DNA of 46,797 bases from Deltaproteobacteria bacterium. Its GTDB lineage: Bacteria; Myxococcota_A; Bradymonadia; REDH01. Below are positions 26,397-34,433 of this stretch, in pieces. The stretch spans positions 1 through 46,797 of the forward strand of contig REDH01000111.1 of the NCBI GenBank assembly GCA_007693585.1, in the 5' to 3' direction. The notes under the pieces are model-generated. The model made no database searches, had not been told where the DNA came from, and saw only the letters and a program-made list of their open reading frames with translations. A program made the translations under genes and the position numbers. The first letter of the stretch is position 1. Every line of letters begins with the position of its first letter.

Positions 26397-28487
26397 CTAG
26401 GGAATGATGCAGCCGCAGTTGGGATCCCACGAAGGGCATGGCAGGCAAAAGGATTCGCAGGTTCCGCTGGTGCAGAAGGCGTTCTGTCCGCACGCGAAGT
26501 TGCATCTCCCACAGTGCTGCATGCTGCTGTCGGTGTTCACGCACTGCCCACCGCACTCGGTGAGGCCGGATCGGCAGACGCAGGAGCCGTTTCGGCACTC
26601 GCGTCCCGGTCCGCACTGGCGACCGCACTGGCCGCAGTTGTTGTCGTCGGTGGCGAGCTGCTGGCAGCCGGGGGTACCGAGGCCGCCGGGGGGGCAGTAG
26701 GTCTCGCCACTTCCGGCGCAGGTGCAGGATCCACCGCTGCAGGTGGCGCTTCCGGCGCACTGCTGGCCGCAGCCGCCGCAGTGCTCGCGGGAGGTTCGGA
26801 TGTCGGTTTCGCATCCGTCGGCGGTGGTGCCGTTGCAGTCGGCCCAGCCGGTGTCGCAGCTCACGATGGCGCAGTTGAGGCTCTCGCAGGCGGTGGTGGC
26901 GGTGTTCGCCAGCGTCGTGCAGTCGTTGCCGCACAGGCCGCAGTGCTGGACGCTCCGGGTGATGTCGGTCTCGCAGAGGTTGGCTTCGGGCGGGTCGCAG
27001 CTCGCCTGACCGCTCGGGCAGCTGCTGAACTGGCAGACTCCCTGATTGCAGAAGACCTGTTCGGAGCCGAGCTCGGCGGCGCAGTCGAGGCAGTCCTCGC
27101 CGCAGGAATCGGGATCATTTCGGGTGTTGAAGTCGCAGGACGGTGCCTCCTGCGGGTCGGGGGTCAGCGGGGCACCGCAGGTGCTGTAGCCGGTGGCGCA
27201 CGAGGGCACGCAGGCGAAGGTGTCGCCGAGGCTCTCGCACGCGTAGGAGGTGTTGTTGCGGCCGCGGGGGCAGGGCTGATCGCAGGCTCCGCACGCATCG
27301 AGGGAGGCGTAGATCGGGTCTCCGTCGGGGGAGGCTCCGGAGGCGAAGCCGGAGTCGACCTGCCCATCGCAGTTGCTGTCCACGCCGTTGCAGATCTCCG
27401 TGTTTCCTTCGAACCGGAGGGGGTTGGTGTCGTCGCAGTCGCGGCCGGCGCAGGCGCCGATGCCGTGGCCGTCACCGTCCCGGTCGACGCAGTCCCCGCA
27501 GGTGCCTGCGACGGGGAGGCAGACGGTCTCCCCGTCGGGAGCGCCGGGGGCGGCGGTGCAGGTGAAGCCGGGGCCGCAGGATCCTTCGCCGTCGCATCGG
27601 GTGGCGCAGCGGCGGTCGACGTGTCCGCCGAGCCCGAGGTCGACGCAGCGACCATCGGCGCAGTTCGCGTCGTCGGTGCAGGCGAAGCAGGTTCCGGTTC
27701 GTCCGTCGTCGGAGCGGACCTCAGGTCGGCAGAGGCTGGCGGCCCGTGCGGTCTGCCAGTCGTCTCCCACCACGCCCACGACCTGGCACTGCCAGTCCAC
27801 GATGGTCCCGTCGATGTCGATCTGTTCGCACTGGGAAGAGCGGGAGATCAGGCCCCCCTCCTCGGAGAGCAGGGGCGAGCATTCGCGGGAGCAGACCCCG
27901 AGCGTGGGATCTTCGGGGAAGACGGGCACGCCGGAGTCCGGGTCGCCGGGTTCGCGCAGGAGCCTCTGGATGCAGACGGTGCCTTCGATGGAGCAGTCGG
28001 CGGACGAGCCGCGGCAGGTCTCGAGCGGCACGATGAAGGACGCGGTCCCGTTGGGCGGCGGCTGGCTGGAGTCCCCGGGGACGGTCGGGGACGGATCCGT
28101 GCCGGGGGTTTCGGAGGACGAGCCGGTTCCGGCGCCGGTCCCGTGTCCGCTGCCGGAATCCGATGCATCGGGTCCGGTCGGGGACGGATCCGTCGCGTCG
28201 GACTCCGGATCGGAGGGGGAAGAACGCGTATTCCCGGGTTCGCTGGTGTGCTCGTGGACGCAGCGACCGTTCAGGCAGTCGGCGCCGCCGCAGTCGGCGG
28301 CCACGAAGCACTCGATGCCGAGGGAACCCGATGTCGAGGGCTCCGTTCCCGGCGTTCCGCTCTCGGCGCATCCGGAGAGGGCCGCGAGCGCGAGGGCGGT
28401 CGCGAGCAGTGCGGGCACGGGGAGGCGCGTGCCCGGGCCGGCGAAGCGTGGGCACCCGGGAGCGAGGGGAGGGGCAGATGACGTCAC
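26397..28487 (-). CDS. Cys-rich lipoprotein with MopE-like metal-binding motif (copy A)
   Basis: 696 residues from a GTG at 28487, with AGGGAACG just upstream. Lipobox ALSGC (C40). Same plan as copy B: Cys pair (DCGGADCLNGRCV), Pro/Ser linker of low complexity, globular part (DWQTARAASLCRPEVRS), Asp/Cys motif (DRDGDGHGIGACAGRDCDD, EICNGVDSNCDGQVDSGF) and tandem Cys repeats (HCGLCGNDCTTLANT, HCGGCGQQCAGSATC), ending CPSWDPNCGCIIP. The similarity to copy B over the metal-binding and Cys-repeat parts is high, while the linkers differ, which indicates a tandem gene duplication. It stands first in the minus-strand series that leads to the TcA-like and RHS genes. No known enzyme motif; a structural or binding role at the envelope is the most I would infer. 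Confidence 0.8.
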   Translation of the reverse strand: MTSSAPPLAPGCPRFAGPGTRLPVPALLATALALAALSGCAESGTPGTEPSTSGSLGIECFVAADCGGADCLNGRCVHEHTSEPGNTRSSPSDPESDATDPSPTGPDASDSGSGHGTGAGTGSSSETPGTDPSPTVPGDSSQPPPNGTASFIVPLETCRGSSADCSIEGTVCIQRLLREPGDPDSGVPVFPEDPTLGVCSRECSPLLSEEGGLISRSSQCEQIDIDGTIVDWQCQVVGVVGDDWQTARAASLCRPEVRSDDGRTGTCFACTDDANCADGRCVDLGLGGHVDRRCATRCDGEGSCGPGFTCTAAPGAPDGETVCLPVAGTCGDCVDRDGDGHGIGACAGRDCDDTNPLRFEGNTEICNGVDSNCDGQVDSGFASGASPDGDPIYASLDACGACDQPCPRGRNNTSYACESLGDTFACVPSCATGYSTCGAPLTPDPQEAPSCDFNTRNDPDSCGEDCLDCAAELGSEQVFCNQGVCQFSSCPSGQASCDPPEANLCETDITRSVQHCGLCGNDCTTLANTATTACESLNCAIVSCDTGWADCNGTTADGCETDIRTSREHCGGCGQQCAGSATCSGGSCTCAGSGETYCPPGGLGTPGCQQLATDDNNCGQCGRQCGPGRECRNGSCVCRSGLTECGGQCVNTDSSMQHCGRCNFACGQNAFCTSGTCESFCLPCPSWDPNCGCIIP

Positions 28488-28538
28488 TGGCGTTCCCTGG
28501 GAGGAGGCTCTGGAGGGGCCGATGCGGGACTCACCCGG

Positions 28539-28578
28539 AATATAGCGGCGGGGGCGGAGGTGGCGTCAACCGCAAACG
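28539..28578 (-). promoter_or_regulatory. Putative promoter of copy A lipoprotein gene
   Basis: On the minus strand CGTTTGCGGTTGACG (28578-28564) contains -35 TTGACG; TATATT (28544-28539) follows after 19 bases and is about 50 bases before the GTG start. Good boxes but a long spacer. The same upstream element precedes copy B. Confidence 0.45.
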
Positions 28579-28632
28579 GGATCGCATTCCTCCGGGGGTT
28601 CTGGGCCGTCGGGCGGCCGGGCGCATCGTGGC

Positions 28633-28661
28633 TTGTCGCGTCGCTGCGGCTCGGGTAAGGT
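28633..28661 (+). promoter_or_regulatory. Putative promoter of the glgA/ATP-grasp operon
   Basis: TTGTCG (28633-28638), 17 bases, TAAGGT (28656-28661), about 80 bases before the first gene of the plus-strand run. TAAGGT is a frequent -10 form in myxobacteria. No other strong promoter is visible until beyond 37 kb, which is consistent with one long transcript. Confidence 0.4.
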
Positions 28662-28741
28662 TGCGGGCTTCCACCCTCCGACCGGACCCGTCGGGGGGAT
28701 GGACGTCTCCCCGCCCGGGTCAGGAGTCCACGGTCGCCGCC

Positions 28742-29644
28742 ATGGTCCCCGAGTCCATCGAGCACATCGCCGACGTCTTCGTGCTGTGGGGCACGGAAGC
28801 GGATCGGACGGAGCCGCCCGGCCTCCTGATCGAGGTTCCGCATGGGGCGACCTCGCCTGCGGACTTCAGGGAGCTCGCGGAGCGGCTGGCGAGTCCGTTG
28901 CCGGACGGTCTGGACGGGTTCTTCCACGTGAATACGGATGTGGGTGCGCCGGAGCTGGCGGAGGCGGTGGGTCGGGCGTGGGTGGAGCGACGACCGCGGT
29001 CGTCGGCGGTGGTGGTGCGTTCGCGGATTCCGCGCACGTTCATCGACTGCAATCGCCGGGTTGACGTGGACGAGGCGGTGCTGCGTGCGGGGGGTGTGAC
29101 CCCCGGGATCGGACCATGGGTGAGGGCGGACGCGGATCGGCGGCTGCTGCTGGAGCGTCACGCGGCGTACATGGCGCTGATGGATCGGGTGCTGGAGGCT
29201 GTGGCGCCGGATGCTGCGGTGCTGCTGCTGCACACGTTCGCGCCGCGGTCGGTGGGGGTGCAGGTGACGGAGCGCGTGGTCGAGGACCTGCGGGCGGCGT
29301 GGCATCCGGATCGGGTGGAGGCGTGGCCGCTGCGTCCGGACGTGGAGGTGCTCAGCCGCACGCCCGCGGGTGACGTTCACGCGCCTGCGGGGGCGGTGGC
29401 CGCGTTGCAGGCGTGCGTGGGGGCGACGGGGTTGCGCGTCGCGGACAGCGAGACGTGGCTGCTCCCGGCCGGGACAGTGGCGCTGGATCGTGCGCTCGCG
29501 CGGCCGGGGCGCGTCCTGTGCGTGGAGGTGAGGCGGGACCATCTGGTGGAGGAGTGGCTGCCGATGGAGCCGCTGACCGTGGATCCGGGGCGGGTGGCGC
29601 GGCTGGCGCCGGCCATCGCGGACGCGCTGCTGGTGTGGAGCTGA
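28742..29644 (+). CDS. N-formylglutamate-amidohydrolase-like protein
   Basis: 300 residues from the ATG at 28742; the open frame runs further upstream, but the family-like part begins soon after this Met. LLIEVPHGATSPADF near residue 27 carries the PHG motif, followed by HVNTDVGAPELAEAVGRAW and RSRIPRTFIDCNR, then VLLLHTFAPRS. This fits the FGase family (PF05013; HutG-like zinc amidohydrolases that cleave N-formyl- or N-acyl-glutamate). No histidine-degradation genes are near, so the true substrate may be another N-acyl or amide compound linked with the ATP-grasp enzymes downstream. glgA starts 3 bases after the stop, which points to an operon. Family is moderately certain; substrate unknown. 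Confidence 0.65.
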   Translation: MVPESIEHIADVFVLWGTEADRTEPPGLLIEVPHGATSPADFRELAERLASPLPDGLDGFFHVNTDVGAPELAEAVGRAWVERRPRSSAVVVRSRIPRTFIDCNRRVDVDEAVLRAGGVTPGIGPWVRADADRRLLLERHAAYMALMDRVLEAVAPDAAVLLLHTFAPRSVGVQVTERVVEDLRAAWHPDRVEAWPLRPDVEVLSRTPAGDVHAPAGAVAALQACVGATGLRVADSETWLLPAGTVALDRALARPGRVLCVEVRRDHLVEEWLPMEPLTVDPGRVARLAPAIADALLVWS

Positions 29645-29647
29645 CGC

Positions 29648-31078
29648 ATGCGGATCCTGAGCATCAGTGCGGAGATGGTTCCGTGGGCGAAGACCGGTGG
29701 GCTCGCGGACGTGGCGGGCGCGCTGCCGGGCGCGCTGGAGGCGCTCGGGCACGAGGTGCGGGCCTTCGTGCCCCTGTACGAGCGGCATGTGCCTGCGGGG
29801 CTTCGGCTTCATGCGGAGGGCGAGCCGCTGGACGTGCCGGTGGGCGCGCATCGGGTGCGGGTGCGGATCGTCCGCGATCCGGAGCGGCCGTGGGCGCGGC
29901 TGGTGCGTTGCCCGGGTTTGTTCGGCCGGGCGTCCATCTACGGGAACGGCCCCGACGAGCACATCCGCTTCCTCGCCTTTTCGCGGGCGGCGCTGATGGC
30001 TGCGCGGCGGGAGGGGTTCGTGGCCGACATCGTCCACTGCCACGACTGGCAGGCGGCGATGGTGCCGCTCGACCTGCGGGTCCACCTGCGGGGCGATCCC
30101 GTGCTCGGGGGTGCGCGCACGCTGCTCACGATTCACAACATGCAGTATCAGGGTCGCTTCCCGGCCGGGATCCTGCCGGATCTGGGTCTGGGCGCGGCGC
30201 GGGGGCTGCTCCATCAGGACCAGTTGCGGGCCGGGGTCGTGAACTTCCTGTTGCACGGCATCCTGTATGCCGACGGGATCTCGACGGTGAGCCCCACCTA
30301 TGCGCGTGAGATCCAGGAACCGGTGCACGGGGCCGGCCTCGATCCCTTCCTGCGTGCGCGGTCATCGACGGTGGTGGGGGTTCTGAACGGGATCGACGAC
30401 GCGATCTGGTCCCCCGAGGCGGATGCGCTGATCCCGCATCGCTACAGCGCGGCGGACCTGTCGGGGAAGGCGCTCAACCGATCTGCGCTGCGCAAGGCGA
30501 TGGGCCTGGGGGAGCAGGACGTGCCGCTGTTCGGCATCGTCTCCCGCCTCGCGGCGCAGAAGGGGTTCGACCTGATCCCGGAGGCGCTCGGGGGGATGCT
30601 CGATCGGGGGGAGCTTCAGCTCGTGGTGCTGGGGAGCGGCGGCCGGTTGCTCGAGCAGATGTTCCGGGCGCTCGCCCGGGCGTTTCCGCGGCAGGTGGCG
30701 TTCCATCACGGGTTCTCGAACCCGCTGGCGCATCTCATCGAGGCCGGCGCCGACGCCTTCCTGATGCCCTCGCGCTACGAGCCCTGCGGCCTGAACCAGC
30801 TCTACAGCCTGCGCTACGGCACGCCGCCGGTGGTATACCGGACCGGCGGGCTGGCCGACAGCGTCGAGCCGTGGCACCCCGGGCGCCGCACGGGCACGGG
30901 GTTCGTGTTCGAGCATCATGACGCGATCGGGCTGCGCTGGGCGGTGGGGCAGGCCATTCGCACGTGGCGCGACCCGGAGGCGTGGGAGGCGCTGGTGCAC
31001 AACGGCATGGCGAAGGACTTCTCCTGGCGTCGCCAGGCCCGGATCTACGATACCCTCTACACCCGCCTGAGGAGCTGA
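29648..31078 (+). CDS. glgA: Glycogen synthase (ADP-glucose type, GT5)
   Basis: 476 residues, the usual GlgA length. Transfers glucose from ADP-glucose to the non-reducing end of alpha-1,4-glucan in the cytoplasm. Seen: N-terminal KTGGLADVAGALP with the ADP-glucose-binding Lys (K15), HCHDWQAAMVPL, TIHNMQYQGRFP, the C-terminal lobe GIVSRLAAQKGFDLI, and SRYEPCGLNQLYSLRYGTPP with the catalytic Glu (E378) followed by RTGGLADSVEPW. It sits 3 bases after the FGase-like gene and 4 bases before an ATP-grasp gene. No glgB, glgC or glgP is in the window, so this is not a standard glycogen operon. Confidence 0.95.
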   Translation: MRILSISAEMVPWAKTGGLADVAGALPGALEALGHEVRAFVPLYERHVPAGLRLHAEGEPLDVPVGAHRVRVRIVRDPERPWARLVRCPGLFGRASIYGNGPDEHIRFLAFSRAALMAARREGFVADIVHCHDWQAAMVPLDLRVHLRGDPVLGGARTLLTIHNMQYQGRFPAGILPDLGLGAARGLLHQDQLRAGVVNFLLHGILYADGISTVSPTYAREIQEPVHGAGLDPFLRARSSTVVGVLNGIDDAIWSPEADALIPHRYSAADLSGKALNRSALRKAMGLGEQDVPLFGIVSRLAAQKGFDLIPEALGGMLDRGELQLVVLGSGGRLLEQMFRALARAFPRQVAFHHGFSNPLAHLIEAGADAFLMPSRYEPCGLNQLYSLRYGTPPVVYRTGGLADSVEPWHPGRRTGTGFVFEHHDAIGLRWAVGQAIRTWRDPEAWEALVHNGMAKDFSWRRQARIYDTLYTRLRS

Positions 31079-31082
31079 ACCG

Positions 31083-32312
31083 ATGCATGTTGTCCTCGTG
31101 GAGCCCCGGTTTCCCGCGAACCAGCGGCAGTTCGTGCGCGCGCTCAAGGAGGTTGGGGCGACGGTGACCGCGATCGGCGAGGGGTCGAAGGGTTCCCTCG
31201 ATGCCGAGCTGCGGCATCTGCTGACGCACTACGAGGAGGTCGCGAACGTGTGCAGCGAGCGGGCAATGCTCGCGGCGGTCGCCCGCATCCAGCGCCACGC
31301 GGGGATCGACCGGCTCGAGGCGACGGTCGAGGCCCACATGATGACCGCGGCGAAGGTGCGGGAGCGGGCGGGGATCCCCGGCACGAGCGTGCGGACCACC
31401 TGGTTGTGCCGCGACAAGCCGGCGATGAAGGAGGCGCTGCGCGAGGGGGGCATCCCGTGCGCGGCATCCACGGGGGCGGACGACGGGGATGCGGTGCGTG
31501 CGTTCGCGGAGCGGGTGGGCTACCCGCTGATCGTGAAGCCTCGCGATGGCGCCGGGGCCTCGGGGACGTTCCGGGTGGACGGGGCCGCGGAGCTCGAGCG
31601 CGCCATTGCGCTGAGCGGGGTGGACCGCCCCGGGGTGTCGGTTGCGGTGGAGGAGTTCATCGAGGGGCACGAGGGGTTCTGGGACACGCTGACCTGTCGG
31701 GGCGAGGTGGTCCACGAGTTCGCCTGCCACTACTACCCGAACGTGCTCGAGGCGATGCGGACGCGCTGGATCTCGCCGTGCTTCATCCAGACCAACCGCA
31801 TCGACGCGGCGGACGGATACACCGAGCTGAAGGCCATGGGGCGCAAGGTCATCGAGGTGCTCGGCATCGAGACGTCCGCGACGCACATGGAGTGGTTCTT
31901 CGGACCGAAGGGGCTTCGGTTCAGCGAGATCGGCTGTCGGCCGCCGGGGGTTCGCGCGTGGGACCTCTACAACGTCGGCAACGACATGGATCTGTACCGC
32001 GAGTGGGCGATGCTGCTGGTCCATGGTCGACCCTCGCAGCAGGCGAGTCGGCGCCTGGCGACGGGGATCATCGCCCTGCGCCCGGAGTGCGACGGTCGCA
32101 TCGTGGGCTACGAGGGTCTGGACGCGGTCCGCCACCACTTCGGCCACTGCCTGATCGACTGGCACCTTCCGACGCCCGGAACCCGGACCCAGCCGGTCGA
32201 GGCCGGCTACATGGCGAACGCGTGGGTGCGTCTGAAGCACCCGGACTACGACGCCCTCCGTCGCATCATGACCGCGGTCGGCGAGATGACCCGCGTCCGG
32301 GCGCGCCCATGA
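31083..32312 (+). CDS. ATP-grasp carboxylate-amine ligase 1
   Basis: 409 residues. ATP-grasp fold enzyme expected to activate a carboxylate as acyl-phosphate and join it to an amine, alcohol or thiol. Seen: VRTTWLCRDKPAMKEALREG (pre-grasp linker), YPLIVKPRDGAGASGTF (ATP Lys and Gly-rich loop), VAVEEFIEGHEGFWDTL (hinge), ATHMEWFF (E270) and FSEIGCRPPG (E282), the two acidic Mg ligands and the basic residue of the active site. Closest to the ATP-grasp_3/4 group that includes PurK, carbamoyl-phosphate synthase and L-amino-acid ligases. Paralogous to the proteins at 37057 and 38390. GGAG lies 12 bases upstream; the stop overlaps the next start (ATGA). Substrate unknown. Confidence 0.85.
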   Translation: MHVVLVEPRFPANQRQFVRALKEVGATVTAIGEGSKGSLDAELRHLLTHYEEVANVCSERAMLAAVARIQRHAGIDRLEATVEAHMMTAAKVRERAGIPGTSVRTTWLCRDKPAMKEALREGGIPCAASTGADDGDAVRAFAERVGYPLIVKPRDGAGASGTFRVDGAAELERAIALSGVDRPGVSVAVEEFIEGHEGFWDTLTCRGEVVHEFACHYYPNVLEAMRTRWISPCFIQTNRIDAADGYTELKAMGRKVIEVLGIETSATHMEWFFGPKGLRFSEIGCRPPGVRAWDLYNVGNDMDLYREWAMLLVHGRPSQQASRRLATGIIALRPECDGRIVGYEGLDAVRHHFGHCLIDWHLPTPGTRTQPVEAGYMANAWVRLKHPDYDALRRIMTAVGEMTRVRARP

Positions 32313-33271
32313 CGGAACCCGTGACGAAGCGCCAGGGGCCCGCGGGCCCCGTCGTGCTGCTCGGCCCCCAGCGGGACGGGTACGGGGAGATCCGTGAGGT
32401 GCTCGACCGGCTTGAGGTGGACGGTCCCGTTGCACTGCTGACGGCGGGCTGGCAGGAGAACGAGCACGAGGACGGCGCGCTCTCCGACGCGGTGGCCCGG
32501 CCGACGGTGAACCTGCGGCTGCACGCGCGCTCCGAGCAGGTGTACACGGAGGACGATGCCCTGCTCCTGGCGACGCGCGAGCGTCAGCGGCATCTGCGGC
32601 ACCTGCAGGAGTTCTACCGGATCCGGCTCGACGCGATCGACGACGCCGCGCGCGCCATCACGGTGCGCCATGTGCCGCTCGAGCTCCTCGACGAGCAGCG
32701 CCAGATCTCGGTGGCCGAGATGCGACACCTCGACCGGGATCACCTCGAGCGCTGTCGCGCCGTGCACGCGCGCTTCGAGGCGCAGTGGAATCCCGGCCGA
32801 CGACCGTCGGTTGCGCCGCACCGGGAGGAGATCGATGCGTCGATCGGGTCGGCGGCGGCGGTGGTCATCGCGGGTGGACACGTGATGAGCCTGCTCAACC
32901 GGATCCGTCTCTTCGGCGCCCTGGACCGCGTGGGCACCCGACCGGTGATCGCGTGGTCCGCAGGGGCGATGGTGCTCACCGAACGGGTGGTGCTGTTCCA
33001 TGATGCTCCGCCGTTCGGGAAGAATCTCGCGCAGGTGGTCGCCGAGGGGCTCGCGGTGTGTCCGGGAATCGTGGCCATGCCGGACGTGGTGGGACGGGTG
33101 AACGTGGAGGACATGGAGGGAATGCGACGGTACGTGCAGCGGCTGATGCCGGACCAGTGCGTGGCGCTGGACCCGGGGAGCCGGGTGGTGTTCCGGGAGG
33201 GGCGTATCGAGGAAATGACGACGTCGCGCCTGACGGTGGAGGGGATCGTGGCTGCGGGGTGGCGACCATGA
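32309..33271 (+). CDS. Peptidase S51/cyanophycinase-like protein
   Basis: 320 residues. AAVVIAGGHVMSLLNRIRLF followed by PVIAWSAGAMVLTERVVLF resembles the flavodoxin-like core of peptidase E and cyanophycinase, with nucleophile Ser in WSAGAM (S217). Such enzymes hydrolyse Asp-X bonds or beta-Asp-Arg polymer. The N-terminal 190 residues (VVLLGPQRDGYGEIREVLD, then a helical RERQRHLRHLQEFYRIRLD) are not familiar. The ATG overlaps the stop of the ATP-grasp gene, and its own stop overlaps the next ATG, so these three products are probably made in fixed ratio. It could be a hydrolase that trims the ligase product, or an inactive fold used differently. No cyanophycin synthetase is present. Confidence 0.65.
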   Translation: MTEPVTKRQGPAGPVVLLGPQRDGYGEIREVLDRLEVDGPVALLTAGWQENEHEDGALSDAVARPTVNLRLHARSEQVYTEDDALLLATRERQRHLRHLQEFYRIRLDAIDDAARAITVRHVPLELLDEQRQISVAEMRHLDRDHLERCRAVHARFEAQWNPGRRPSVAPHREEIDASIGSAAAVVIAGGHVMSLLNRIRLFGALDRVGTRPVIAWSAGAMVLTERVVLFHDAPPFGKNLAQVVAEGLAVCPGIVAMPDVVGRVNVEDMEGMRRYVQRLMPDQCVALDPGSRVVFREGRIEEMTTSRLTVEGIVAAGWRP

Positions 33272-34401
33272 GTCAGGCGATCGAGGCGCTGTCCGTGGGG
33301 CCGCGGGACGCCGCTGCGCTGCGGGCGTTCTTCCGCAACAACGCGTTCCCGCTGGTGGAGCACGACCGCATCACCTTCGTCTGGTATGGAGAGGCGGACG
33401 AGGTCCGGCTGCGGCACTGGATCTACGGTCTGGCGTCGTCCCGAAACCTGCAGCGGCTCGAGGGGACGGCGCTGTGGCACCTGACCCTGCCGATCCCTCC
33501 CGAGTCCCGGGTGGAGTACAAGTTCGAGGTGGTGCGGGGCGAGGTCGGGACGTGGATTCGCGATCCGCGCAATCCGAACCTCGCGCGGGATCCGTTCGGT
33601 GCGAATTCGGTGGCCCACGGCTTCGGCTACCGGATCCCGGAGTGGATCCATCCGCATCCGGAGGCCCCGCGGGGCCGGTACGAGGAGATCGTGAGCGGGA
33701 GCACGGTGTTCGGTGAACGGCCCACCCGGATCTACCTGCCGGCGCGGTACCGGGAGACGCGGCGCTACCCGCTGCTCATCGTGCACGACGGCGACGACTA
33801 CCTTCGTTTCGCCGCGCTGGGGGCCACCCTCGACAACCTGATGTGGCGCCGGGAGATCCCGGACATGATCGTCGCCTTCACCAGCACCGATCACCGCCTC
33901 GCGGAGTATGCCAACGATGAGCGCCACGCCTTCTTCCTCACGGAGGAGCTCGTGCCCTGGCTCGAGCGGCACTATCCGCTGCGAAGGCAACCACAGGCGA
34001 GATGTCTGCTCGGCGCGAGCTTCGGCGCCGTGGCGGCCCTGTCCACGGCGGTCCGCTACCCGGGCTTCTACGGACGCCTCCTCCTGCAGTCGGGCTCCTT
34101 CGCCTTCACCGACATCGGGGATCGCAACGAGCGGGGGCCCCTCTTCGACCCGGTGGTCCGCTTCATGAACGAGTACCGCGCCCAGCCGTCGGCGATATCG
34201 GAGCGCGTCTTCGTGAGCTGCGGTACCTACGAGTCCCTGATCTACGAGAACCGCTCCCTCGTCCCGCTGCTCGAATCCACCGGGATGGACGTGATGTACC
34301 GGGAGGCCCGCGACGGGCACAACTGGGAGAACTGGCGGGACCGGCTGCGCGAGGGGCTGTCCTGGCTGTTCCCCGGCGCGTTCCTGATGATCTACGAGTG
34401 A
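33268..34401 (+). CDS. Enterochelin-esterase-like alpha/beta hydrolase with N-terminal E-set domain
   Basis: 377 residues. The N-terminal 130 residues (ITFVWYGEADEVRLRHWI, LPIPPESRVEYKFEVVRG) look like an immunoglobulin-like E-set domain, the fold also found in Fes esterases and in glycogen-active enzymes (CBM48). The C-terminal esterase-D type hydrolase has RIYLPARYRETRRYPLLIVHDG, the nucleophile elbow LLGASFGAVA (S251) and the His in DGHNWENW (H351). No signal peptide, so cytoplasmic. Start by ATGA overlap with the S51-like gene. With glgA upstream, a role in acylation or deacylation of a glucan or peptide ester is conceivable. No siderophore genes are nearby, so the enterochelin label is structural only. 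Confidence 0.75.
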   Translation: MSQAIEALSVGPRDAAALRAFFRNNAFPLVEHDRITFVWYGEADEVRLRHWIYGLASSRNLQRLEGTALWHLTLPIPPESRVEYKFEVVRGEVGTWIRDPRNPNLARDPFGANSVAHGFGYRIPEWIHPHPEAPRGRYEEIVSGSTVFGERPTRIYLPARYRETRRYPLLIVHDGDDYLRFAALGATLDNLMWRREIPDMIVAFTSTDHRLAEYANDERHAFFLTEELVPWLERHYPLRRQPQARCLLGASFGAVAALSTAVRYPGFYGRLLLQSGSFAFTDIGDRNERGPLFDPVVRFMNEYRAQPSAISERVFVSCGTYESLIYENRSLVPLLESTGMDVMYREARDGHNWENWRDRLREGLSWLFPGAFLMIYE

Positions 34402-34433
34402 CCTGACCCGATTCGACCCCCCGAGAGGCGCCC

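Noticed and set aside
23995-28487. MYXO-CTERM or sortase-type C-terminal anchors on the Cys-rich proteins
   Set aside because: The C-termini lack a hydrophobic helix with a basic end; anchoring is by the N-terminal lipobox.
33268-34401. Siderophore utilisation role for the Fes-like esterase
   Set aside because: No siderophore synthesis or TonB uptake genes in the window; the similarity is to the fold only.
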